In this document: positions 29,975-40,537 of the stretch, piece by piece
How the letters are laid out: each line of letters begins with the position of its first letter
Numbering within the stretch: position 1 is the first letter of the stretch
Origin: Candidatus Peregrinibacteria bacterium RIFOXYA2_FULL_41_18
GTDB lineage: Bacteria; Patescibacteriota; Gracilibacteria; UBA1369; UBA12470
Assembly: GCA_001788795.1 (NCBI GenBank)
Contig: MFXH01000016.1
Coordinates: 53,779 to 117,778, forward strand
Direction of reading: 5' to 3'
Length of the DNA stretch: 64,000 nucleotides
Notes under the pieces: generated by a model
Seen by the model: the letters and a program-made list of their open reading frames with translations, nothing else
Told to the model about the DNA's origin: nothing
Database searches by the model: none
Made by a program: the position numbers and the translations under genes

Positions 29975-30080
29975 AATTTCACCTGAACTTTCATCAAAAT
30001 CATAATCACCATAAGCCGCAAGGTCGCATACTTTGCTATTTCCAATCTACCTCTGCTATCTGCTGTTTGCTGTCTACTGT

Positions 30081-32450
30081 CTACCCATTCATCCACTCCG
30101 GCAAATACTTCGCCTTAACCAAATTAGGAATTCCCTTAACAACGTCCAAATCTTTCAGATTGAATTTTCCAATATATAAATCTTTAACATCACCACCCGT
30201 ACTCTCAAATTCCTTCACAGCCTTAAACCCTTTGAAATAAAGATAATCCTTGGTAAACGCTCCTTTAATCGCGGTATCTTCAAGACCACGTTTCACTTTA
30301 ACCGCAACACGAAAAGCTCTATCAACCGAGAAGCCCATAGAACAAACGAAATCGAAAACTCCTCTGAAAGACATATTAAAAGCTTCATTCACCGCCAAAA
30401 CAGATAAAGCCGGCCAATAATTTTTTTCCATATCTTTATCACACAAAATACTCTGATTCCTAACCGCCAAGCCCTCTTGAGTCTCAAGATATCCGGCAAG
30501 ACCGCGACCAAAAATCTTATAAGGTTGTAAATTACCATTCTCGGCAGTCAAAACATGAGTCTCTATTTCATGCACAATCAACATATTCAATCTCTGCTCG
30601 GAAAACATTGCACCTTTCCTCACAAACAAAATATTCTCTTTCCCAGCCATGCAATCTGAAACCATAGATTCGCTAACCTTAACTTTCCAATCATTAAGAC
30701 CATATTTTTTCAAAACGCTCTCGAAAACACCAACCGCTTTTTCGTATCCAATATCCAGTTTCTCGTTTGCAAACTTAGCAGGTTTCCCTTCAAGATACTC
30801 TTTCGCAGAGAGAATGATTGCCTCATCGGGTCGACCAAAAAGCTCAACAGACTTATATGAAAAAGCATCCGTACCTATATGCTCAACCAAGCTCAATTTT
30901 CTCAAGATTTCATCTTTTTTAGCCTTGAAAATCATTCCCAAAGGCGAATCATCGCAAACAATTGACTTAAGCCTTTCCCTAAGCCTGAAAGGATCGAATT
31001 TCAAATCCGGATAGACGAATTGTGGATTGTATTTTTTATCGCGTAAAAAAGCTGCCTTCTCAGATTCAAGATTCAGAGGATTTAAATGATAAACAAGTCT
31101 TGCCTGCCTATCTATATCTGCAAGCTCATTATCTATAACGGAATAGTTAATCCCAGAACCAGAATCAAGAGGCGTAGAATCACTCTTCGCAGAAACAGAG
31201 ATTTTTTTCGTGCTATCCTTATATTTTCTTGCGGGATCTATCAAGAAATCCGATAAATCCCTTTTTCCTATCACAAGCTTGTATTGACGACCGGGTAAAT
31301 CTTCAACAAGCGCAACCGTCTGAACGCGAACATCAGACATGCTGAACTTCAATTTAACTTTATCAATAACTTCACCTTCATTAATAAGTCCTATAGATCT
31401 GGCAAAATCGGTATCAATAACACTTCTTTTAACAACAGGATTGATAGACGCAAGCGCCTTGAAAATCCCATCTTTCATAATCACATCAACCATCTCTTTA
31501 TCACCAATCACAGCCTTACCGGAAATATGCTGAATATCTTTCTCTATTTTATTTCCAAACATATCCTGCGCAATTCTTACACCTTTTTCAGGAGTATTAA
31601 CCTTAACACCTCGAATACGCTCAAGCCTTTTCCTAAGCGGCGCCAAATTCGCAATCTGCACACCAAGCCCTGCACGAGCATTCATTTCAAGTAACACAGG
31701 TCCGTTATTCTTATCAATTGCAATATCGGCAGCTAAATATCCGAGGTTCGTAAGTAACTGAACCTTGGAAGAGATAAGCAAAATTTCATCCCAATAAGGA
31801 ATTTCAAATCCTTTCAAGCCTTTAGGACCTTCTATAATCTTATTACTATGAACAACATAAGTTGTAACACCCTTAGCAATATCTATTCCGACAGCAATGG
31901 CGCCTTGATGAAGATTTGCGCGTCCTTTCGACTGCTCGGTCGGCAACCTAAGCATAGCCATAACCGGAATCAAATTATGCACAACCACTCTAATATCAGG
32001 CAATCCTCCATAAGAAAATCTGGAAATTCTATCATCGCAGAAAAGCATCTGTTCAAAAAAAGCTATATCACTCGAACCTGTTATAGAATAACGACCATCG
32101 ATTATATCACTGATATGATCTCGAATCTGCCTTATAGGGATCCTATCGTCAGAAACAGTAAGAAAATCAGACCCCTCCCTTCCAACAACAGGAATAATAC
32201 CTTCACCTCCATAACCAAGATTAGGCTTGATAACAAAAGCCTCAGGCAAAGAGTTGAAATCAAAATTCTGCAATTCATCACGATTCCTTATAACACCATA
32301 TAATTTCGGAACGGGAATACCGCGAGCAGACAAGAAATGCTTCGTCTTCAACTTGCTATCCGCCATCCTTATCGCCTTCTTAGAATTAAAAGGTCTGATA
32401 TAAAGCAGATTTCTCGCATTGATTCCTAGTATTCCTTTTGTGAGAGTCAT
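30081..32450 (-). CDS. ATP-grasp (alpha-L-glutamate ligase-like) fused to DUF1704/QEGLA-type metallopeptidase-like domain
   Basis: N-term ATP-grasp (FVIKPNLGYGGEGIIPVV..., VLLEMNARAGLGVQIANLAPL); C-term LIVHEIETHVLTAENGNLQPYKIFGRGLAGYLETQEGLAVRNQ (HExxTH, QEGLA). Confidence 0.87.
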   Translation of the reverse strand: MTLTKGILGINARNLLYIRPFNSKKAIRMADSKLKTKHFLSARGIPVPKLYGVIRNRDELQNFDFNSLPEAFVIKPNLGYGGEGIIPVVGREGSDFLTVSDDRIPIRQIRDHISDIIDGRYSITGSSDIAFFEQMLFCDDRISRFSYGGLPDIRVVVHNLIPVMAMLRLPTEQSKGRANLHQGAIAVGIDIAKGVTTYVVHSNKIIEGPKGLKGFEIPYWDEILLISSKVQLLTNLGYLAADIAIDKNNGPVLLEMNARAGLGVQIANLAPLRKRLERIRGVKVNTPEKGVRIAQDMFGNKIEKDIQHISGKAVIGDKEMVDVIMKDGIFKALASINPVVKRSVIDTDFARSIGLINEGEVIDKVKLKFSMSDVRVQTVALVEDLPGRQYKLVIGKRDLSDFLIDPARKYKDSTKKISVSAKSDSTPLDSGSGINYSVIDNELADIDRQARLVYHLNPLNLESEKAAFLRDKKYNPQFVYPDLKFDPFRLRERLKSIVCDDSPLGMIFKAKKDEILRKLSLVEHIGTDAFSYKSVELFGRPDEAIILSAKEYLEGKPAKFANEKLDIGYEKAVGVFESVLKKYGLNDWKVKVSESMVSDCMAGKENILFVRKGAMFSEQRLNMLIVHEIETHVLTAENGNLQPYKIFGRGLAGYLETQEGLAVRNQSILCDKDMEKNYWPALSVLAVNEAFNMSFRGVFDFVCSMGFSVDRAFRVAVKVKRGLEDTAIKGAFTKDYLYFKGFKAVKEFESTGGDVKDLYIGKFNLKDLDVVKGIPNLVKAKYLPEWMNG

Positions 32451-32500
32451 ATAGTTTATAACTGATAACTTGTAGTTTGAAGAGAAAATTTTTCTCCTTC

Positions 32501-32543
32501 ACTATGTCACTATGTCACTATGTCACTATGTCACTATGTCACT
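32501..32543. repeat. 8-bp tandem repeat (ACTATGTC), about 5.4 units
   Basis: actatgtc x5 + act, immediately followed by acttctaatacttcttcaacttcccctac. Confidence 0.95.
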
Positions 32544-32565
32544 TCTAATACTTCTTCAACTTCCC

Positions 32566-34140
32566 CTACTCTTCCTCCGAGTACTTAAATATCTCCCTAA
32601 ACCTCGCATATTCGGTAAATCTAAGTCCCGTCCATCTTCCCAAGAATATATTAATAGCCAAAAACACCAATATAAGCTCAGGATGACCAAGCATAAGGGT
32701 TTTCAGAACACTCCACTCGGCAACATAATAACAAGCGGTGGAAACAAAAATAACTTCTAACATTATAATTAACGCACTCCTAAACCCTTTACCGGTCTGA
32801 ATCGTAACAAAATTTTCCACCAACGTACTCATAATAAGCATCGGAAAAATCGAAATTGAAACAAGCTGCGATATATTCAAATAAGCACCGGCAAGCAATA
32901 TCGCCAAAATAGTAACACTCACAATCGTAAGCACTATCGCCATACGCGGAATGTAAAGAAGCCGGTATTTTTTAAGCAAAATTCTTGATAACGTGCCAAA
33001 AAGCAAAATCATAAGCAAAATAAACGCCCCAAACTCAATTCCAAGCGCAATAAACGATAAAGTTATAATTGTAGGAATATACACCCCAAGAGTTTCCAAT
33101 CCGACAACCTGCTTGAAAAAAGCAACAATAGTCACGATTATCGGAATCATCAATATGAGCTTAAGGGAACTGGAAGGAACACCTTTCTCCAACATGTAGT
33201 TCACGAAATAAGACATGAAATTGGTCACTCCGATACCGACAGAACTATTTACAACCTTATAAGTAACACCTCTCAAATCAAGATCCGCAATAAAATCCGC
33301 AATGGTACCGGCATCAACAAGCGGCCACAATGCCTCGGATCTGGTAAGAATTATTTGACTGGGCTGAATAGTACGAAAAGTACCTTGAGCGATATTCTGC
33401 AAAGTTCCAAGAGCTTGATCTGAAATCACTATAATATCATTACCTGAAAAAATACCACCTTGCTCAGATTCGGACACACCTTGAGCCAATGTAGATAAAA
33501 TCGTCAAACCGGTACTACCGCTCGTCCAAACAACAACCGTATCGTATTCCTTAATAGTACTCAAAGACTCCTGAAGTTTCTGAAGCAAAACCTCCTCGGA
33601 CAAGAACTCAGAAACACCATCAAAATCACCAACAAGATTCATATAAACACCCTGCTCTTTGGCATAAGAAGATAGAGTATCAAGTTTGTCAGCCTCTTCC
33701 GAACTATCGGTTATAAGCAGAAATGTCCTTTCGTAAACAAAAATAGAGGCGGTCGAAATATCTTGTTCTCCATCCTGATTCCTGACAACAAGAGTCACCT
33801 GATAATCTCCGGCTTCGTCATAAGAATGAACAGCTTCAACTCCATAATCACGAGATCCATCTCCAAAATGCCACTCGTAATTCAACTCGTCATCAATATT
33901 CTCGCTTGAAGACTCGGACGCATCAAAAATGATATTCCTACCTGTCATAACAACCGAATCGGAAATAACAACTGCGGAAATCGGTCCGGAAGATTCCTCT
34001 TCCGTAACTTCCGAAACAACTTCATCAACAGGAGCCTCATCGGCATAAGAAACGGAAAAACCCAAAAGAAAAAACGTAATAACCTGAAGAACAAGTAATG
34101 CGATAATTTTTCTCATAAGACTTTTATAAAAAACAACCAA
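32566..34140 (-). CDS. PKD-domain plus 7TM membrane protein (inactive-transglutaminase/7TM-like partner of ATP-grasp)
   Basis: Signal peptide, PKD core (IIFDASESSSENIDDELNYEWHFGDGSRDYGVEAVHSYDEAGDYQVTLVVRN), then about 7 TM helices in C-terminal half. Confidence 0.72.
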   Translation of the reverse strand: MVVFYKSLMRKIIALLVLQVITFFLLGFSVSYADEAPVDEVVSEVTEEESSGPISAVVISDSVVMTGRNIIFDASESSSENIDDELNYEWHFGDGSRDYGVEAVHSYDEAGDYQVTLVVRNQDGEQDISTASIFVYERTFLLITDSSEEADKLDTLSSYAKEQGVYMNLVGDFDGVSEFLSEEVLLQKLQESLSTIKEYDTVVVWTSGSTGLTILSTLAQGVSESEQGGIFSGNDIIVISDQALGTLQNIAQGTFRTIQPSQIILTRSEALWPLVDAGTIADFIADLDLRGVTYKVVNSSVGIGVTNFMSYFVNYMLEKGVPSSSLKLILMIPIIVTIVAFFKQVVGLETLGVYIPTIITLSFIALGIEFGAFILLMILLFGTLSRILLKKYRLLYIPRMAIVLTIVSVTILAILLAGAYLNISQLVSISIFPMLIMSTLVENFVTIQTGKGFRSALIIMLEVIFVSTACYYVAEWSVLKTLMLGHPELILVFLAINIFLGRWTGLRFTEYARFREIFKYSEEE

Positions 34141-34215
34141 AGAACTCTAGCAAAATCACCGAGAAACCTCAATCTAACCACAAAACAAAACCAAATCCTG
34201 CCAACGGATACGCAA

Positions 34216-34244
34216 TTGAGGAAATACGGGAAAAATGATATAAT
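34216..34244 (+). promoter_or_regulatory. Putative sigma70 promoter of the surface protein gene
   Basis: TTGAGG (34216-34221), 17-bp spacer, TGaTATAAT extended -10 (TATAAT 34239-34244). Confidence 0.65.
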
Positions 34245-34267
34245 TTATAGATTTAAAACAAACAAAA

Positions 34268-36481
34268 ATGAATAAAATCATAGTTAGATTCACAACAATC
34301 GCTCTATTGCTGTCAGCAATCGTGCCACAAGCAATCGCGAGCACGACCACATCAAGCACTCTGGAAGTAGAGGCATTTGATTCGATAGCCGGATATACGA
34401 CAATGGCACAAATAGAAGATGCCCTCCCGTATGAAGACATAGAAATAATGGTAAGCAAGCCAAATGGATCAGAAGTCGCCATAGAAACGGAGACCGATGA
34501 AAACGGCGAAGCAACCGTTGAAATCAACGGATATCATCTTAAGATAGCTGGAAACTATGAGATAAAAGCAAAATACACGAGCCTTAACGAAGATTATGGC
34601 CAAACAGATTCTTTCAAGGTTTATGAAGACTCTGTTTCAACAAATAAATCAACGCTTGAAGCAGAAAACACAACCGCCGAAGCGTCAGGAAGCGACCCTG
34701 TAAAACTAACGGTTTATCTCCAAGACAGATATGGGAATCCGATTAAGAATCATACAATAAGCATCATATCCAGCAGAAACGAAGATTACATAACCCCTTA
34801 CGAATCAACAAAAACATCAGAACAAGGCAAAGTTGTGTTTTATTCATATTCAAATGAAGCCGGCATATCAACATATACGGCATATGATCAAACAAGCGGA
34901 TTAACTCTTGATGCAAGAGCGAAAGTCGCATACATCAGCCCATCTTCTCTTCTTGAAGATATAGGTGGAGATAATTTGTTTACATCAGTATTTTTAGCTT
35001 CAGATGAAGATTCAAGCGAAGCAGGTCCAATAGACCACTTCAAAATAGAAGATTTATCAGAGGAAGTTACGGTAAACGAATTGTTAAATTTCACTGTAAC
35101 TGCATACGATGAAAACGAAATAGTTGTAACAAATTACACCGGAGAAATCCGATTTTCGTCTTCAGACGACAACGCAACACTCCCAACCGACTATACTTTC
35201 AAAGCGGAGGACCAAGGAAGCCATACATTCAGCTTGAGCTTAAGATTCGCAACAACGGGTACTCAAACAGTTACAGTAACAAACACAAGCAATAGAGATT
35301 TAAAAGGAGAATTGGAAGTGAATGTCGCATCAACAAGCGGCTCAAGCTCCAGCTCAACAACAAACGGATCATCAACAAGTTCAACATCCAATACGGCAAC
35401 ATCCGACGAGATCGCAATAACAAGTCCTCAATCAGGAACATATAGTTCCGGCTCAATAAACATAACCGGAACAGCATCATACGGATCTATCGTAAAAATC
35501 TTCGATAACGACACTGAAATCGAAGAAATACAAACACAACAAGACAATACATTCGAAACAGATATAGATCTTGCAAACGGATCACACTCTCTTTACATCA
35601 AAGCCTTTGACTCAAGCGAAACGGAACTCGGACAATCTGAGACAATAGAAATAACTATTGATACCGAGGCAGCTACAATAGATTACGTCGAAACCGGTAC
35701 TACAGGCGCCATAGAAGCGGGAAACACTTTTGACGTCACTCTATATTCGGAACCCGGATTAAGAGAAGTTGGACTTATTTTAGAAGATAAAATCTATGAA
35801 TTGACCGAATCAATAGATCAAGAAGGAACCTATACGGGGATTTTGGTGGCACCAACAACTGAAGGGATATATCAACTCGATGCCGTATTGGTTGATGAAC
35901 TCGGCAATGAAATTCAATATCCTAATCAATTGACGGTAAGCGTAATGGCAAAAACAACCGACTCGACAGAAATCATTGAAGAAGAAGTAGCAGAAGAAAT
36001 TAATCCATCTATGGTGGAAGGAGTGGAAACAATATCTGGCGATACAAAAATAACTCTAACTTGGGAATCCGCAGAAGCAGGATCAGATACAACCTCAATA
36101 GATCATTACAAAATTTATTACGGACCAGAAGAAGATCTAATCTATTCAACAGTCGAGACATTAGATTCAAGTACAACATGGTATGTACCGAATCTAACAA
36201 ACGGATCAACTTATTACTTCGCAATAACAGCGATCGACTCTGAAGGAAATGAAAGCCTTGAAAAAAGCGAAATCGTTTCCGGAACTCCACAGGGAACAAC
36301 GCCAACAACAGATTCGACAATGGGCGAACTTCACGAAAGCGCACCTGAAACATCAATTGCCCAACTTGGAACGCCTGACGAAACTGCAGAGACGGGCCCA
36401 GGATTGCTATGGGTCGCAATATTCACATTCGCATTTGCCGAAATCTATTTCAAAGCGAGGAAATTGCTAAAAATTTCATAA
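34268..36481 (+). CDS. Secreted/surface multidomain Ig-like plus fibronectin type III-like protein with C-terminal TM
   Basis: Signal peptide, repeated beta-sandwich-like segments, Ser/Thr linker SSSSSTTNGSSTSSTSNTATS, FN3-like ITLTWESAEAGSDTTSIDHYKIYYGPEED, C-terminal TM. Confidence 0.75.
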   Translation: MNKIIVRFTTIALLLSAIVPQAIASTTTSSTLEVEAFDSIAGYTTMAQIEDALPYEDIEIMVSKPNGSEVAIETETDENGEATVEINGYHLKIAGNYEIKAKYTSLNEDYGQTDSFKVYEDSVSTNKSTLEAENTTAEASGSDPVKLTVYLQDRYGNPIKNHTISIISSRNEDYITPYESTKTSEQGKVVFYSYSNEAGISTYTAYDQTSGLTLDARAKVAYISPSSLLEDIGGDNLFTSVFLASDEDSSEAGPIDHFKIEDLSEEVTVNELLNFTVTAYDENEIVVTNYTGEIRFSSSDDNATLPTDYTFKAEDQGSHTFSLSLRFATTGTQTVTVTNTSNRDLKGELEVNVASTSGSSSSSTTNGSSTSSTSNTATSDEIAITSPQSGTYSSGSINITGTASYGSIVKIFDNDTEIEEIQTQQDNTFETDIDLANGSHSLYIKAFDSSETELGQSETIEITIDTEAATIDYVETGTTGAIEAGNTFDVTLYSEPGLREVGLILEDKIYELTESIDQEGTYTGILVAPTTEGIYQLDAVLVDELGNEIQYPNQLTVSVMAKTTDSTEIIEEEVAEEINPSMVEGVETISGDTKITLTWESAEAGSDTTSIDHYKIYYGPEEDLIYSTVETLDSSTTWYVPNLTNGSTYYFAITAIDSEGNESLEKSEIVSGTPQGTTPTTDSTMGELHESAPETSIAQLGTPDETAETGPGLLWVAIFTFAFAEIYFKARKLLKIS

Positions 36482-36535
36482 AACAGTTAGCAAATGCTAA
36501 AATGCATCGCGTAAGTTTGTATAAAAACAAAACCG

Positions 36536-36796
36536 ATGTATTTCATAGCAACATTCGTAACATATTTAACACAAATCCTTATATTCTTGTTAATCGCAAG
36601 AGTGGTTTTAAGCTGGTTCAGGCCAGCTGAATCGAGCTGGATAAACAGATTTTTAACCGAATCAACCGAACCGATGATAAGAATCGCAAGAAAAATCACA
36701 CCAAAAACAGGAATGTTGGACTTTGCACCATTGATAGCTGTAGTCGGACTGGACCTGCTCAGAAGCGGAATACTATACCTCCTCTCTAATCTATAA
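36536..36796 (+). CDS. YggT family membrane protein
   Basis: LIARVVLSWFRPAESSWINRFLTESTEPMIRIARKITPKTGMLDFAPLIAVVGLDLLR. Confidence 0.88.
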   Translation: MYFIATFVTYLTQILIFLLIARVVLSWFRPAESSWINRFLTESTEPMIRIARKITPKTGMLDFAPLIAVVGLDLLRSGILYLLSNL

Positions 36797-36816
36797 TCTT
36801 TTATCTCTCATCATCC

Positions 36817-38205
36817 ATGACCTTAAAAGTAAAAAACACCCTAAGCGGTAAAAAAGAGGAATTTAAGCCGATAAAAGACAATCACGTCGGCATGTATGTT
36901 TGTGGCCCGACGGTTTATGATTTCGGGCATCTCGGCCACGGAAGATCGGCAGTAGTTTTCGACATAATAAGGAAATACTTGAAGTACAAAGGGTACGACG
37001 TGACATATGTCTCAAACTACACAGACATTGATGACAAGATGATAAACAGAGCCAACAAAGAAGGTATAACAGTCAAACAACTTGCAGAAAAAATAATCCC
37101 TGAATATCAAGAAGATTACGGACAATTAAAGATTGATAAGCCCGATACACAGCCGAAAGCGACGCAATATATCCCACAAATGATTGAGCTTATAAAGAAA
37201 CTTATAGAAAAAGGATATGCTTACGAACTGGAAGATGGTGTCTATTACGAAGTTGAAAAATTCGCACATTACGGAAAGCTAAGCGGACAAAACCAAGACG
37301 AATTGAAAGCGGGAGCAAGAATAGAAAAAGATGATAAAAAACGCCATCCGCATGACTTCGTCCTATGGAAAAAAGCGAAACCAGACGAACCGAGCTGGCC
37401 AAGCCCATGGGGAGAAGGTCGCCCGGGATGGCACATAGAATGCAGTGCCATGAGTATGGATTTGCTTGGAGAAACATTTGATATACATGGAGGCGGAATG
37501 GACTTGATATTCCCTCACCACGAAGACGAGATAGCACAATCTGAAGCTGCAACGGGAAAATCTTACGTCAAATATTGGCTTCACAATGGCTTCATAACAA
37601 TCAATAACGAGAAAATGAGCAAAAGCTTGGGAAATTTTTTCACGTTAAAAGAAATCTTCGCAAAATATAATCCAAACACAGTCAGATACATGATAATCGG
37701 CACTCATTATAGAAGTCCGATCAATTTTTCACATGAACTCCTCGACCAATCGGAAAACGCGCTTTCAAGAATAAAAGATTTTTTAATAAATCTTAAAAAC
37801 TATAAGAACGAAACTTCAAAATCATCGCCGGCACTGAAGAAAACATTGGAAAACGCAATAAAGGATTTTGAAAAAAGAATGGATGACGACTTCGATACAG
37901 CAGGAGGACTTGGAGCGTTATACAACCTGATAAAAGAAGTAAATATCTTAATGAAAAACGGAGATCTAGCCGAAACAGACAAGGAAAAAATCGAAACAAC
38001 TCTCAAAAAAATCGATTCTGTTTTATGCATATTACCGGAAGTCGAAACATCAGTTAATCCTGAAGTCGAAAACGCGATAAAAGCCCGCACAGATGCCAGA
38101 AAAAACAAGGATTTCGCACTTGCGGATAAGATAAGAAAAGACCTCGAGTCTCAAGGAATAATCCTTGAAGACACCCCTCAAGGAACAATCTGGAAGAAGG
38201 TTTAA
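36817..38205 (+). CDS. cysS: Cysteinyl-tRNA synthetase
   Basis: MYVCGPTVYDFGHLGHGRSAVVFDIIRKYL; WHIECSAMSMDLLGETFDIHGGGMDLIFPHHEDEIAQSEA; KMSKSLGNFFTLKEI. Confidence 0.97.
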   Translation: MTLKVKNTLSGKKEEFKPIKDNHVGMYVCGPTVYDFGHLGHGRSAVVFDIIRKYLKYKGYDVTYVSNYTDIDDKMINRANKEGITVKQLAEKIIPEYQEDYGQLKIDKPDTQPKATQYIPQMIELIKKLIEKGYAYELEDGVYYEVEKFAHYGKLSGQNQDELKAGARIEKDDKKRHPHDFVLWKKAKPDEPSWPSPWGEGRPGWHIECSAMSMDLLGETFDIHGGGMDLIFPHHEDEIAQSEAATGKSYVKYWLHNGFITINNEKMSKSLGNFFTLKEIFAKYNPNTVRYMIIGTHYRSPINFSHELLDQSENALSRIKDFLINLKNYKNETSKSSPALKKTLENAIKDFEKRMDDDFDTAGGLGALYNLIKEVNILMKNGDLAETDKEKIETTLKKIDSVLCILPEVETSVNPEVENAIKARTDARKNKDFALADKIRKDLESQGIILEDTPQGTIWKKV

Positions 38206-38223
38206 ACTAACTACTAGTTCTCC

Positions 38224-39093
38224 ATGTGGTTTCTATACGCCATAACTTCAGCATTCGGCCAAGCGACAAGATTTGCGACATCCAAAAAACTCACGAAAAA
38301 CTTCAGCTCCATTGTTGTAACTTGGCAAATGATTGCAATATCAATTCCTTTTGTATTGTTATTTACATGGCAATACGCAGGATCAATTCCTTTAAGAGAT
38401 CCTAAATTCATAATCATAACGTTGATAGCCTCGCTTTGCTTCACAATAGGCTCTCTATTAATGACAAAAGCTCTCGAGATATCTCCGATGTCCGCAACAG
38501 TTCCATTCTTGGCATTAACACCACTTCCGGCAATACTTATAGAATTTTTAATACTTGGAACTGTTCCAACAATATACGGCACAATAGGTATAATAATTGT
38601 CGTTATCGGAAGCTATATGCTTAACGAATCGGAAAGAAAATACGGGTTTTGGGAACCGATAAAAGCCATAAAAAAAGAAAAAGGCAGCATCTACGCAATA
38701 ATCACAGCTTTTATATTCGCACTAGGAGGAATTTTGGACAAATACATGATAAACATAGCGGGAGCAATGCCATATCTTTTAATGTGGACAATTTCATGCA
38801 CTCTCACAAGCACAATACTTTTAATTTTCGATAAGAAACCGATAAAAATTTTAGACCAGAAAAATCTAAAATGGATATTTCTACTCGGATTTCTATCGTT
38901 CGCAACAAACATCTCTTACAATCTCGCAGCCTCGCTCACAAATGCGTCATACGCACTTGCAATCAAGAGAACCTCCGCAATATTCAGCGTACTTATCGGA
39001 TGGTTGATATTCAAGGAACTCAAAATCCGCGATCGCATGCTCGGCGCGATAATAATGGTACTCGGCGTCACAATGATCGCACTATTGGGATAA
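38224..39093 (+). CDS. EamA/DMT-family transporter
   Basis: About 10 TM helices with internal duplication; ALTPLPAILIEFLILG; AIKRTSAIFSVLIGWLIFKE. Confidence 0.85.
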   Translation: MWFLYAITSAFGQATRFATSKKLTKNFSSIVVTWQMIAISIPFVLLFTWQYAGSIPLRDPKFIIITLIASLCFTIGSLLMTKALEISPMSATVPFLALTPLPAILIEFLILGTVPTIYGTIGIIIVVIGSYMLNESERKYGFWEPIKAIKKEKGSIYAIITAFIFALGGILDKYMINIAGAMPYLLMWTISCTLTSTILLIFDKKPIKILDQKNLKWIFLLGFLSFATNISYNLAASLTNASYALAIKRTSAIFSVLIGWLIFKELKIRDRMLGAIIMVLGVTMIALLG

Positions 39094-39110
39094 CCTTCCC
39101 CCTCTGTGTT

Positions 39111-40484
39111 CTACTCCACCAGCATCTTCGCCACCACGTTTATATCTCCGGTACCGGTCGTAAATATTACGCTATTTTCATCTGTAATTTCTTTAAGCAA
39201 TTTAACAGTATTCTCAAACCCTTTCCCGTCTATCGCCTTGCATCCGCTCCCCTTCTCGACAACATTACAAAACATCTGAACATTAACAGCAGACTTATCC
39301 TCAGCGGTATCGCGCGCTTCATAAATATTAGGCACAACGACGTAATCAGCCTTCTTAAAAGCAGTCGCATATCTATCAAGCAGTACCCAAGTACGATTGT
39401 ATTGATGAGGCTGAATTACCATGAAGATTTTTTTATCTGGGAAAGTCTCACGAGCGGCATCAAGGGTCGCCATAACGGCAGTTGGATGATGCGCGTAATC
39501 GTTATAAACTTTCGCTCCATTATTCATATCTCCAAGATAATCAAAACGCCTGTAAGTACCTGAAAACAACTCAAAAGTCCTAAACAAAACGCCCGACTCA
39601 ACACCAAACTCTCTGCAAACTGCAAAAGCCGCAGCAGCATTGTATTGATTATGCCTACCGGGCATACCGACTTTTAATTCACCCAAACACCTTCCATTCT
39701 CCCACAATTCATTTCCTTTAAGCCTATAATCCGCTTTCTCGTCTTGCCCGAATGTAACAACTCTGCAAACCGCATCTTTTATAACCTCACGAGTCCATTT
39801 ATCATCAATATTCGCAATAACCAATCCATTTTCAGGAATTCCTCTCACAAGCTGTTTAAAAGCCAAAACGAAATCTTCTTCGGTTTTATAATAATCCGTA
39901 TGATCCCAATCAACATTTGTAATAACGGCAACTTGAACCTTTAAATTCAGAAAAGCTCTTCTATATTCGCAAGCCTCGATAATCATATTTTTGCTCCCAC
40001 CAATAAGACAATTTTTTTTACCAAATTCCGGAACCGGCGCCCCCAAGACACAAGATGGATCTGTTTTCCCTTCCATCATTCCAAGTGCAGTCAAAAGAGT
40101 TGTAGTCGTCTTGCCGTGCGTACCTGTAATCGCAATCGTATTGTATTCGCGCGAAAGAACACCAAGACCTTCAGGATAAGTCAAAACCGGAACACCAAGT
40201 TCGCGAGCACGCTTCCATTCTGGATTTTCACTCGTAACAGCAAAAGTCACAACCATCAAATCTATATCATCGGGAACATACTCGGATTTATGCCCAACAA
40301 GACAAGTGAGCCCCTCTTTTCGAAGTTCTTTCATATAAGCGGAATCTTCTTTGTCAGATCCGATACATTCAACTCCCCTGCCGTGCAAAATACGCGCAAG
40401 CGCGCTAACTCCGCGCCCTCCTATACCAACGAAAAAGACCTTTTTAAGATCAGCGAATTTTATTTGGTCAACAAGCGTATTCAT
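39111..40484 (-). CDS. murC: UDP-N-acetylmuramate--L-alanine ligase
   Basis: VFFVGIGGRGVSALARILHGRGVECIGSDKE; AITGTHGKTTTTLLTA; VYNDYAHHPTAVMATLDAARE; start trimmed to internal Met. Confidence 0.93.
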   Translation of the reverse strand: MNTLVDQIKFADLKKVFFVGIGGRGVSALARILHGRGVECIGSDKEDSAYMKELRKEGLTCLVGHKSEYVPDDIDLMVVTFAVTSENPEWKRARELGVPVLTYPEGLGVLSREYNTIAITGTHGKTTTTLLTALGMMEGKTDPSCVLGAPVPEFGKKNCLIGGSKNMIIEACEYRRAFLNLKVQVAVITNVDWDHTDYYKTEEDFVLAFKQLVRGIPENGLVIANIDDKWTREVIKDAVCRVVTFGQDEKADYRLKGNELWENGRCLGELKVGMPGRHNQYNAAAAFAVCREFGVESGVLFRTFELFSGTYRRFDYLGDMNNGAKVYNDYAHHPTAVMATLDAARETFPDKKIFMVIQPHQYNRTWVLLDRYATAFKKADYVVVPNIYEARDTAEDKSAVNVQMFCNVVEKGSGCKAIDGKGFENTVKLLKEITDENSVIFTTGTGDINVVAKMLVE

Positions 40485-40537
40485 ACTGGCGCAAGGATAA
40501 TACATGTGGTAAATTTTTTACAGCAAAAATAAAAACA

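Noticed and set aside
32501-32543. Possible CRISPR array
   Set aside because: Repeat is 8 bp and directly tandem with no spacers; no cas genes in the window.
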